Positions 1-6,204 of a stretch of DNA of 18,543 bases are shown one piece after another. The notes beneath the pieces were generated by a model that did not search any database, had not been told where the DNA came from, and saw only the letters and a program-made list of their open reading frames with translations. Position 1 is the first letter of the stretch; every line of letters begins with the position of its first letter. The stretch is from Bacteroidales bacterium UBA3824 (lineage in GTDB: Bacteria; Bacteroidota; Bacteroidia; Bacteroidales; UBA3824). The position numbers were made by a program, and so were the translations under genes. The DNA is taken from assembly GCA_002393195.1 (NCBI GenBank), contig DGIK01000225.1, forward strand, positions 5,111 to 23,653. The letters run 5' to 3'.

Positions 1-456
1 GAGACCACCACGGGCGGCAACGCCCTCAAATTCTACGCATCCGTGCGCCTCGACGTGCGCCGCATCGGTCAGATAAAGGACGGCGACGACGTTACAGGCG
101 GCCGCATCAAGGTAAAGGTTGTGAAAAACAAAGTTGCGCCGCCATTCAAGAAGGCAGAATTTGACCTGATGTTTGGCACGGGCATTTCGGCGGTAGGCGA
201 ATTAGTGGACTTTGCCGTCGATATGAACATCATCAAAAAATCCGGCTCGTGGTTCAGCTACGGCGACAGCAAGCTCGGTCAAGGCCGCGACGCCGTTCTC
301 AACCTCCTTGGCGAGGACGAGACGTTGAAATCTGAAATTGAGGCAAAAGTACGCGCCCAACTCCGTGGCGAAGACTACAACCCCATTGAAGACCCCGACG
401 GCGACACCGAAGCCGGCTTGGCAGCAATCGCAGCACAGGAAGCGGCAGAAGAATAG
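1..456 (+). CDS. recA: RecA recombinase, C-terminal part (5' end outside window)
   Basis: RecA is the ATP-dependent strand-exchange protein of homologous recombination and the co-protease of the SOS response. The window opens in frame inside the gene, and 151 codons precede the TAG stop. The visible part begins at the [19 protein letters not shown] segment, at the end of the L2 loop region and in the following strand of the ATPase core. It continues through the typical [17 protein letters not shown] and GSWFSYG motifs into the C-terminal lid domain and an acidic Glu/Asp/Ala-rich tail. These motifs are highly conserved and identification is secure. The ATP-binding Walker motifs lie upstream of the window. 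An intrinsic terminator follows 26 bases after the stop, so the transcript probably ends here. Confidence 0.97.
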   Translation, partial: ETTTGGNALKFYASVRLDVRRIGQIKDGDDVTGGRIKVKVVKNKVAPPFKKAEFDLMFGTGISAVGELVDFAVDMNIIKKSGSWFSYGDSKLGQGRDAVLNLLGEDETLKSEIEAKVRAQLRGEDYNPIEDPDGDTEAGLAAIAAQEAAEE

Positions 457-481
457 TTGGATAATTATTGAAATCAATACG

Positions 482-527
482 AAACATCCCCGCTCAGTTT
501 GAAATCAATGATGGGGATGTTTTTTTT
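482..527 (+). terminator. Intrinsic terminator after recA
   Basis: The stem is AACATCCCC (483-491) pairing with GGGGATGTT (513-521), with a 21-base loop, and the right arm runs directly into a T tract ending at 527. It lies just downstream of the recA stop codon and has no competing gene on the other strand. Confidence 0.85.
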
Positions 528-649
528 ACTACAACGACGAAGACGATTATTACGATGAAGACGACGAATACTAAAAGGTAATTGCCCTTCGTCAAGTTCC
601 CAAAAATAATTGTTATTTTTATGATTTACTAAACACTAAACATTTACTT

Positions 650-2902
650 ATGAGAAGACTACTTTTACAATTTGCGATGCTTGTAATCGCAATTCTTTTG
701 GCTGACAGTGTAGCAGCACAGCCCGGCGGACAGCCACAAGCACCGTCGCCAGTTGTCAACAAGGACAACACCGTTACATTCAATTATCAAAGCAAGACCG
801 CCCAAAAGGTGGAAGTTGACGTTCAGTTTGCTGGTCGCCACGAGATGAAGAAGGGCGACAACGATGTCTGGACTATCACCCTCGGACCCACCACGCCTGA
901 CATCTATCCGTATTGTTTCATTGTGGACGGATTGCAGGTGATGGATCCGCAGAATCCCGAATGGTTCCCCAACGAGGGCTTCAAAAACAGCCTCCTCGAT
1001 ATGCGCGGCGACGGCAACTTGCCCCACGCCCTCAAAAACGTTCCCCACGGCAGTGTAGAGTACGTTCAGTATTGGTCGGACGCTACGGGCGTATTCTCCA
1101 ATGCCATCGTCTATGTGCCGCCGTCGTATTACAACGGCAAGAATCAGAAATATCCAGTGATGTACCTCATCAGCGGCACTACTGACACCGAGGAAGTGTA
1201 TTTTAAGGTGGGCAAGATGAACCTCATTCTCGACAATCTCATTGCGCAGGGCAAGGCCAAGGAGATGATAATCGTGCTTCCATACGGCAACCCCGCCCGC
1301 ATCGCAGCCACAAGGGGAGAGACAGAGATGATGCAGTTTAACCTCTTCGACAAGGATTTCCTCGACAACTTGATGCCCTTCGTTGAGAAGAATTACCGCA
1401 CCATCAACGACGCCGCCAATCGTGCAATCGGCGGATTCTCCCGTGGTGGTAATCAGGCGTTGAGCATTGGTCTCAATCATTTGGACAAATTCTCGCATCT
1501 TTGCTCTTACAGTTCGTTCACGATGTTGAGGGATGGACAGTTGGACGATGCCAAGTCCCTCAATTCCAAGATAAAACTCTTCTGGCTCGGTGTTGGCAGC
1601 GATGATTTTCTCTACGGCAACGCTCGCGATTTTATGGTGGAACTCGACAAGCACAACATCAAGAATATGAAGGTGATAACCTCCGACAAGCATGGTCACA
1701 CTTGGATGAACGCCCGTTACTTCTTGGAGGAATCGTTGCCTCGCCTATTCCAATCCAACCCCTACAAGGGCGCAAATATGAAGGTAACACTCCCCGAAGC
1801 CAATCAGAATCAGCAATTTACTCCCGGTGTAATGGCAAGGATGTTTCCCAAGCCTGTCATTTCGCCTGAATATTACAAGGACGGCAGCGTAACATTCCGC
1901 CTTAAAGCCGACAACGCCAAGGAAGTAAAACTCGATTTGAATCAACTTTTTGGCGGTCAAAAGACAATGACTAAGGATGCCGACGGAGTTTGGAGCATCA
2001 CAATTGCCACCGACCGTCCCGACATTTATCCTTATGGTTTCATTGTTGACGGCACGAATATGAACGACCCCAACAATATGGAACTCTTCCCAAATGAAGG
2101 TTTTAAGGGCAGCCTTGTTGACATTCGTTCCAACAAACCAACAATTCAGGACGTACAGGACGTACCGCACGGCAAAGTTGCGTATCGTTTCTATCATTCC
2201 AACACCCTCGGCATCGAGCGTCCGCTGTGCGTTTACACACCCGCAGGTTATCAGCCCGATGGCAACGAAAAACTTCCTGTCCTCTACCTTATTCACGGTA
2301 TGACAGATACTTACGAGACATGGTTCAAGGTTGGACACGCCAATACAATCCTCGACAATATGATTGCGCAAGGTCTCTGCAAGCGTATGATTGTCGTTAT
2401 GCCTTACAACAATCCTTATCCCGAACTCATCCGGGCAGGTAAGGCAGACCGTTACGATCCCCTCGACACCAAGAAGATAGTTGATGAGACAATGAATGAA
2501 CTCATTCCTTATATCGAGAAAAATTTCAACGTTCTCACCGACGCCGACAACCGCGCAATCTTCGGATTCTCGCTCGGCGGACGTCAGACCCTTGCAACCG
2601 GACTCGGCAACCCCGACAAATTCCATTACGTAGCGGCATTTGCTCCGGCAATCTTCGGCCCCGAAATCACCGAAAACTTCTCCAACGGCACATACGCCAA
2701 GCCCGAAGTATTGAAATCTAAACTCAAAATGCTTTGGCTCGGCACCGGCAAGTCTGACTTCTTGTTGCAGTCGTCCCTAACCTTGGACAAGTTTATGACT
2801 GAAAACGGCCTCACCCACACCTTCTACAACCCTGAAGGCGGACACACGTGGATGAACTGCCGCGACTACCTCGAACTCGCTGCAAAACAGGCATTCAAGT
2901 AA
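650..2902 (+). CDS. Secreted tandem CE1/esterase-D-type carbohydrate esterase (two early-set plus hydrolase units)
   Basis: The protein has 750 residues. Residues 1-23 form a signal peptide (hydrophobic core, cleavage near VAAQ), so it is exported. Two homologous halves follow. Each has an N-terminal CBM48/early-set Ig-like domain (about 28-105 and 400-475) and an alpha/beta-hydrolase domain of the esterase D/feruloyl esterase type (about 106-375 and 480-750). Both catalytic triads look intact: nucleophile Ser264 in GFSRGG and Ser641 in GFSLGG, acid Asp319 and Asp703, and His350 and His732 in GHTWMN. Relatives (CE1) release ferulate or acetate from plant xylan, and this substrate is inferred from family only. 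The second half has LIHGMTD near the oxyanion hole, while the first has LISGTTD. The gene stands alone, with a terminator on each side. A weak -7-like TATTTTTA at 614-621 may be its promoter. Confidence 0.88.
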   Translation: MRRLLLQFAMLVIAILLADSVAAQPGGQPQAPSPVVNKDNTVTFNYQSKTAQKVEVDVQFAGRHEMKKGDNDVWTITLGPTTPDIYPYCFIVDGLQVMDPQNPEWFPNEGFKNSLLDMRGDGNLPHALKNVPHGSVEYVQYWSDATGVFSNAIVYVPPSYYNGKNQKYPVMYLISGTTDTEEVYFKVGKMNLILDNLIAQGKAKEMIIVLPYGNPARIAATRGETEMMQFNLFDKDFLDNLMPFVEKNYRTINDAANRAIGGFSRGGNQALSIGLNHLDKFSHLCSYSSFTMLRDGQLDDAKSLNSKIKLFWLGVGSDDFLYGNARDFMVELDKHNIKNMKVITSDKHGHTWMNARYFLEESLPRLFQSNPYKGANMKVTLPEANQNQQFTPGVMARMFPKPVISPEYYKDGSVTFRLKADNAKEVKLDLNQLFGGQKTMTKDADGVWSITIATDRPDIYPYGFIVDGTNMNDPNNMELFPNEGFKGSLVDIRSNKPTIQDVQDVPHGKVAYRFYHSNTLGIERPLCVYTPAGYQPDGNEKLPVLYLIHGMTDTYETWFKVGHANTILDNMIAQGLCKRMIVVMPYNNPYPELIRAGKADRYDPLDTKKIVDETMNELIPYIEKNFNVLTDADNRAIFGFSLGGRQTLATGLGNPDKFHYVAAFAPAIFGPEITENFSNGTYAKPEVLKSKLKMLWLGTGKSDFLLQSSLTLDKFMTENGLTHTFYNPEGGHTWMNCRDYLELAAKQAFK

Positions 2903-2936
2903 AATCGCCCCCCGCCTACGGCGGTCTCGATTTTTC
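2901..2936 (+). terminator. Intrinsic terminator after the esterase
   Basis: A two-part stem is formed by AAAATCG (2901-2907) with CGATTTT (2928-2934) and by CCGCC (2912-2916) with GGCGG (2920-2924) around a TAC loop, ending in a short T run. Its left arm overlaps the esterase stop codon. Confidence 0.75.
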
Positions 2937-2951
2937 TCTCAACGTGAATTT

Positions 2952-3021
2952 AAGCGAATTATAACGAATTAAAACGAATTATTTGGCATTGTAATTCGTT
3001 TTAATTCGTTATAATTCGCTT
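2952..3021. repeat. Perfect 30-bp inverted repeat built from 10-bp repeats
   Basis: The left arm (2952-2981) and right arm (2992-3021) are exact reverse complements of 30 bases around a 10-base spacer. Pairing continues for four more bases on each side after one mismatch. Each arm is itself three imperfect 10-bp direct repeats: CGAATTATAA, CGAATTAAAA, CGAATTATTT. The element is very AT-rich, and its 10-bp period matches the DNA helical turn. It sits between the esterase terminator and the hsp20 control region. It could be an extragenic palindrome, a backup terminator, or curved DNA upstream of the sigma-54 promoter. Confidence 0.85.
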
Positions 3022-3040
3022 TAATTTTTGTTTAGAAACA

Positions 3041-3125
3041 AGACAAAACGTCAGTTTTGTCTGAAATATTGTCATTATACAATGACAATATTTCAGTTGA
3101 TTCGCGTTAAGTCTGTCATTTTGTC
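3041..3125 (+). promoter_or_regulatory. Palindromic sites upstream of the hsp20 sigma-54 promoter (candidate enhancer-binding sites)
   Basis: Two perfect palindromes lie side by side. AGACAAAAC (3041-3049) pairs with GTTTTGTCT (3054-3062) around GTCA. A 16-base arm at 3061-3076 pairs with 3081-3096 around ATAC. A third half-site, ATTTTGTC (3118-3125), repeats the arm sequence of the first palindrome closely. They lie roughly 50-135 bases before the predicted start of transcription, where activators of sigma-54 RNA polymerase usually bind. The activator is not encoded in this window. Confidence 0.55.
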
Positions 3126-3149
3126 GTGAAAAATAACCATTTTCTCCAT

Positions 3150-3165
3150 TGGCACACAGATTGCA
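3150..3165 (+). promoter_or_regulatory. Sigma-54 (RpoN) -24/-12 promoter of hsp20
   Basis: TGGCAC-ACAGA-TTGCA matches the sigma-54 consensus TGGCAC-N5-TTGCW at every defined base. The GG and GC doublets have the obligatory spacing (3151-3152 and 3163-3164). Transcription would start near 3176, giving a leader of about 100 bases before the hsp20 start. No vegetative TAnnTTTG box is evident in this gap. Confidence 0.8.
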
Positions 3166-3274
3166 AACTTGGTATGTGAAAGCGCAACTGAGAGCCGCAA
3201 GGCAATCGGGGAACTTCCAAAAATTACAGTCAACAATAGATAAACAAAGAACCAATTAAATGGAGGACCAAAAA

Positions 3275-3694
3275 ATGTTACAGAGATTCTTTAACAACAA
3301 CGACTTCGATTTCTTCAACAACGACGTATTTTTCCCGTCATTGTTCAAAAACAACAAGATGGACTCCATTCCGCCGGTAAACGTAAGCGAAACCGAGAAT
3401 GGTTACGACATCGAGGTTGCCGCACCGGGCTACGACAAAGGCGACTTCAAGGTTGACGTCGATAAAAACGTCCTTACTATCTCCGCTGAGAAGAAGCAGG
3501 AGGAGGAAACGGGCGACAAAAAATCTGGCAAAAACTACCGCAAGGAGTTCAGTTTCACGCAGTTCCAACGCTCCTTTACATTGCCTGACGACGTTGACAC
3601 CGAAAAAATCACTGGCAACTACACCAACGGCATCCTCAAACTCGAAATTCCTCACGGCGCACAAGCACCCAAGAAATCGATTGAGATAAAATAA
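3275..3694 (+). CDS. Small heat-shock protein, Hsp20/alpha-crystallin family
   Basis: This is a cytoplasmic ATP-independent holdase that keeps unfolding proteins soluble under stress. The 139-residue protein has a short Phe/Asn-rich N-terminal arm, an alpha-crystallin domain at about 33-125 (GYDIEVAAPGYDKGDFKVDV, then NGILKLEIPHG) and the C-terminal I-x-I anchor (IEI) just before the end. An ATG at 3260 is in frame, but the perfect Shine-Dalgarno GGAGG (3262-3266) would lie inside it. That site is 8 bases before the ATG at 3275, so the shorter start MLQRFF is chosen. The sigma-54 promoter upstream implies activator-controlled, stress-inducible transcription. The gene is monocistronic, with a strong terminator after it. 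Confidence 0.92.
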   Translation: MLQRFFNNNDFDFFNNDVFFPSLFKNNKMDSIPPVNVSETENGYDIEVAAPGYDKGDFKVDVDKNVLTISAEKKQEEETGDKKSGKNYRKEFSFTQFQRSFTLPDDVDTEKITGNYTNGILKLEIPHGAQAPKKSIEIK

Positions 3695-3714
3695 CGTAAA
3701 CATTTCATTTGCAT

Positions 3715-3757
3715 TAAAAAAATCCCTCGCGCATCTGATGTGCGGGGGATTTTTTTT
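3715..3757 (+). terminator. Intrinsic terminator after hsp20
   Basis: The 14-base stem AATCCCTCGCGCAT (3721-3734) pairs with ATGTGCGGGGGATT (3738-3751), with two G-T wobbles and a CTG loop. A run of A precedes it and a run of T follows, so it may work in both directions. Confidence 0.88.
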
Positions 3758-3777
3758 ATTAGTTGTTAATAATTTTC

Positions 3778-3785
3778 TATTTTTG
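3778..3785 (+). promoter_or_regulatory. Probable -7 box for the nif3-family gene
   Basis: TATTTTTG fits the Bacteroidota -7 consensus TAnnTTTG and lies 32 bases before the ATG at 3818. A good -33 TTG at the usual distance is not visible, because the T-rich terminator occupies that place. Confidence 0.45.
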
Positions 3786-3817
3786 TCGTTAATACTAATG
3801 AAAAACAATCAACCATA

Positions 3818-4612
3818 ATGAAATTAACACTCTCAGAAATCATTTCGGAACTTGAACGCCACTTCCCGCCCGCGTTGCAGGAGGATTACGACAATGCTGG
3901 TATCCAGGTGGAGGCGGGTGATGGCTATATTAATAAGTGTCTTGTAACACTCGACGTAACTGAAGCTGTCGTCGATGAGGCGGTCAAGAAGGGCTGCAAC
4001 CTCATCATTGCCCATCACCCGATAATCTTTGGCAAGGGGCTCCGGCATATCACAATGCAGACACCGACAGAAAGAATCATCTATAAGGCGGTAAGCAATT
4101 CGATATCAATCTATTGCGCCCACACAAATGCCGACGCGGTTCTCGAAGGCACGTCGAAGGCGATGATGGAGACCATTGGTATCGAAAGTTATCGCATCCT
4201 ATCGCCCAAAACTCCTGGCGACCTTACCTGCGGCAGCGGTGCAATCGGCGACCTTCCAGAGCCGATGGACGCGATGGAGTTTCTCAAAAAAATCAAACAA
4301 GATTTCCAATGCGGTGCAATTCGTCATACCGCCATCGTCAAAGACAAAGTGAAGCGCATTGCGGTATGCTCAGGCTCGGGCAGTTTTCTCTTGAACGAGG
4401 CAAAAAGGCTCGGCGCAGATGTTTTTGTGTCGGGCGACTTCACATATCACAAGTTTTTTGATGCCGACGGACGCATCATAATTGCCGATTTGGGACATTA
4501 TGAAACAGAAATTGGAATAAAAAACATTTTTGTTGATATATTACAAAAAAAATTTTGTAACTTTGCGGTCGAGAAATCGGACATAAATACGAATCCAATA
4601 AAATATCTATAA
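3818..4612 (+). CDS. Nif3/YbgI-family dinuclear metal-centre protein (GTP cyclohydrolase 1 type 2 homologue)
   Basis: The 264-residue cytoplasmic protein belongs to the widely conserved Nif3-like family, which forms toroidal hexamers with a two-metal site. The cellular reaction is not settled. The metal ligands can be read: His66-His67 in AHHP, His102 and Asp106 in AHTNAD, and His227 with Glu229 in GHYE. The length matches the short form (E. coli YbgI is about 247 residues) without the inserted domain seen in about 370-residue homologues. The C-terminus ends in a short Asn/Ile-rich tail. The stop lies one base before the next ATG, so the zinc-ribbon gene is translationally close and probably co-transcribed. 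The pairing with a COG1579-type protein suggests a shared but unknown role. Confidence 0.9.
   Translation: MKLTLSEIISELERHFPPALQEDYDNAGIQVEAGDGYINKCLVTLDVTEAVVDEAVKKGCNLIIAHHPIIFGKGLRHITMQTPTERIIYKAVSNSISIYCAHTNADAVLEGTSKAMMETIGIESYRILSPKTPGDLTCGSGAIGDLPEPMDAMEFLKKIKQDFQCGAIRHTAIVKDKVKRIAVCSGSGSFLLNEAKRLGADVFVSGDFTYHKFFDADGRIIIADLGHYETEIGIKNIFVDILQKKFCNFAVEKSDINTNPIKYL
4527..4565 (+). promoter_or_regulatory. Probable promoter inside the 3' end of the nif3-family gene
   Basis: TAACTTTG (4558-4565) matches the TAnnTTTG -7 box exactly, with a TTG at 4533-4535, 22 bases upstream. The surrounding DNA is much more AT-rich than the rest of the coding region. A transcript would begin near 4572, about 42 bases before the zinc-ribbon start, giving that gene its own expression. 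Confidence 0.6.
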
Positions 4613-4613
4613 A

Positions 4614-5435
4614 ATGGCAGATAACAAGAAGACGGTAGAGGCAACGGTGGAAGACAAACTCCGTGCGTTGTACGCATTGCAGACCATCGATTCCAAGACC
4701 GACGAAATTCACCGTCAGTGCGGCGAACTCCCCCTCGAAGTGCAGGACAAGGAGGATGAACTCGTGGGCCGTGAGACCCGCATCACCAAATACAAAAACG
4801 AAATCGCTGCCTGCGAGAAGGAAATCGCGCAGTACAAAAACGACATCGAAGTTGCCAAAGACAACATCAAGAAATACGAGCAGCAGCAGATGCAGGTGCG
4901 CAACAACAGGCAGTTTGATTCCATCACCAAGGAAATCGAATTTCAGAATCTTGACATCGACTTCAAGACCAAGAAGATTCGCGAGGTTCAGATGGCGATG
5001 GTCACCAAGAAAAACAAACTCGAAGAGGAGCAGGAGAAGCACGCCGAATGTCAGAAGGAACTCGACCGCAAGAAGAGCGAACTCGACTCCATCATCGAAT
5101 CCACCCGCAAGGACGAGGAATCTCTTGCCAAGAAGCGCGAGACACTCACTGGCAAAGTGGAGGAACGTCTTTTGACCGCATACGAGCGCATCCGCAAGGG
5201 TCACAAAAACGGGCTTGCTATCGTCCGCGTTATGCGCGAGGCGTGTGGTGGCTGTTTCAACAAGATTCCCCCGCAGCGTATGATTGATGTAGCCACGCAC
5301 AACCGCATCATCGTATGCGAATACTGTGGTCGCATCCTCATCGACAACGACCTCGCTGACGAGGTAGAGCCCAGGCCCGAGGTTGCCGAGGTTGCCGAGC
5401 CTGCCAAGGTCGAAAAAACTGCAACGGGCAAATAA
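4614..5435 (+). CDS. Coiled-coil C4-type zinc-ribbon protein (COG1579 family)
   Basis: The 273-residue soluble protein has two parts. Residues about 15-195 are a long, charged Lys/Glu-rich heptad region predicted to form an antiparallel coiled-coil hairpin, with the family's NNRQFDSITKEIE segment near its middle. Residues about 205-245 form a C4 zinc ribbon with Cys211, Cys214, Cys235 and Cys238. Family members are annotated as putative nucleic-acid-binding proteins, and the exact function is unknown. After the ribbon comes a Pro/Val/Ala/Glu tail encoded by imperfect 9-bp repeats (GAGGTTGCC). It starts one base after the stop of the nif3-family gene but also has its own likely promoter. A terminator follows. 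Confidence 0.9.
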   Translation: MADNKKTVEATVEDKLRALYALQTIDSKTDEIHRQCGELPLEVQDKEDELVGRETRITKYKNEIAACEKEIAQYKNDIEVAKDNIKKYEQQQMQVRNNRQFDSITKEIEFQNLDIDFKTKKIREVQMAMVTKKNKLEEEQEKHAECQKELDRKKSELDSIIESTRKDEESLAKKRETLTGKVEERLLTAYERIRKGHKNGLAIVRVMREACGGCFNKIPPQRMIDVATHNRIIVCEYCGRILIDNDLADEVEPRPEVAEVAEPAKVEKTATGK

Positions 5436-5454
5436 TTTGTCGCTTTGTCATAAA

Positions 5455-5492
5455 AAGCCACGAAACGCCATCGATGTTTTTCGTGGTTTTTT
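5455..5492 (+). terminator. Intrinsic terminator after the zinc-ribbon gene
   Basis: CCACGAAA (5458-5465) pairs with TTTCGTGG (5479-5486), preceded by an A run and followed by six T residues. Confidence 0.85.
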
Positions 5493-5534
5493 CATATTAT
5501 TTTGTATTTCTATCCAAAATAATAATCACAAATA

Positions 5535-5565
5535 TTGCACGTTATAAAAAGAAATTGTATATTTG
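5535..5565 (+). promoter_or_regulatory. Bacteroidota vegetative promoter of the first lipoprotein gene
   Basis: TTG (5535-5537), a 20-base spacer and TATATTTG (5558-5565) match the phylum consensus. The predicted start of transcription is near 5572, about 23 bases before the ATG at 5595. This rules out the in-frame ATG at 5535, which overlaps the -33 box. Confidence 0.85.
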
Positions 5566-5594
5566 CAACGATTAACATTAAAAACAACAAAACA

Positions 5595-6119
5595 ATGAAA
5601 ACCAACAGACTATTCTACGCGCTTATTGCGCTGCTGCTCATGCTGCCGGTATTCTCGATGACATCGTGCAGCGAGGAAGACGCACCGACCAACACAGATG
5701 AAGAAAAATCCCGAAATGCTCTCTATCAACAAGACGCACCGACCTACACTCACTCTGTAGCCGACCTTAACGGCACTTGGCTTTGGGAAACCACCGAGAG
5801 CGAGGATTTTTCGGAATTTTACGTATATATTTCGCAGGGCAGTGCTTCTGACGAAATCATAATCAGCAATTTCGGTGGACAGAGCAAGGAGGAGACGATT
5901 ACTGCCAAGGTGAGCGGCACTACATTCACTTTTGCCGGCGTATTGAATGGTGGCGAGATGGAAATCAAGAACGGCATCGGAACAATAATGGGCGGCTATC
6001 AGAGCATATCCATAAGTTTCGAATACAATGTAGGGGAAGGCGACCAAGTCTGCAAGGCCAACCTCAGCTCCCAGAAAGAACTGTCGAAGAAGGCTTTGGT
6101 AGGCGTGTCTGCCAAGTAA
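5595..6119 (+). CDS. Lipoprotein of unknown function, 174 residues
   Basis: The N-terminus (MKTNRLFYALIALLLML) is a lipoprotein signal ending in a lipobox-like MTSC, with lipidation at Cys25. The SEED residues after the Cys fit Bacteroidota surface-lipoprotein sorting, where acidic residues favour surface export, though this is only suggestive. After a short linker comes a domain of about 110 residues rich in alternating hydrophobic and Thr/Ser residues and beginning LNGTWLWE. The alternation predicts a small beta-barrel or sandwich. The opening resembles lipocalin-like proteins that start with GxW, but I cannot assign a family. The start is fixed by the promoter just upstream. A hairpin at 6143-6178 separates it from the next lipoprotein gene. 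Confidence 0.8.
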   Translation: MKTNRLFYALIALLLMLPVFSMTSCSEEDAPTNTDEEKSRNALYQQDAPTYTHSVADLNGTWLWETTESEDFSEFYVYISQGSASDEIIISNFGGQSKEETITAKVSGTTFTFAGVLNGGEMEIKNGIGTIMGGYQSISISFEYNVGEGDQVCKANLSSQKELSKKALVGVSAK

Positions 6120-6142
6120 CGGAATTTTTTGGGTTAACTTTT

Positions 6143-6184
6143 ACACGGTCGGTATTTCTGCAATGAAATCGACCGTGTTCTTTT
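6143..6184 (+). terminator. Hairpin, probable weak terminator between two lipoprotein genes
   Basis: ACACGGTCG (6143-6151) pairs with CGACCGTGT (6170-6178), and ATTTC/GAAAT extend the pairing inside the loop. The following tract is TCTTTT, so termination may be partial and the two lipoprotein genes may be partly co-transcribed. Confidence 0.6.
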
Positions 6185-6190
6185 AATATT

Positions 6191-6197
6191 AGGAGGG
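6191..6197 (+). promoter_or_regulatory. Strong Shine-Dalgarno site deciding the start at 6205
   Basis: AGGAGGG lies 7 bases before the ATG at 6205. Such a full anti-16S match is uncommon among the genes of this window and fixes the start of the second lipoprotein. Confidence 0.8.
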
Positions 6198-6204
6198 CAA
6201 CATT

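Noticed and set aside
665..1699. 344-codon minus-strand frame inside the esterase gene
   Set aside because: It is antisense to a secure gene with two complete catalytic triads, and no independent start signal is seen.
3041..3096. CRISPR-like repeats
   Set aside because: The palindromes are different sequences, present once each, without regular spacers.
3001..3255. 84-codon minus-strand open frame across the hsp20 upstream region
   Set aside because: It covers the palindromes and the sigma-54 promoter, has no recognisable protein features, and its composition follows the AT-rich hairpins.
5535..5594. In-frame upstream ATG extending the first lipoprotein
   Set aside because: It overlaps the -33 box and precedes the predicted transcript start. 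The lipoprotein signal begins at 5595.
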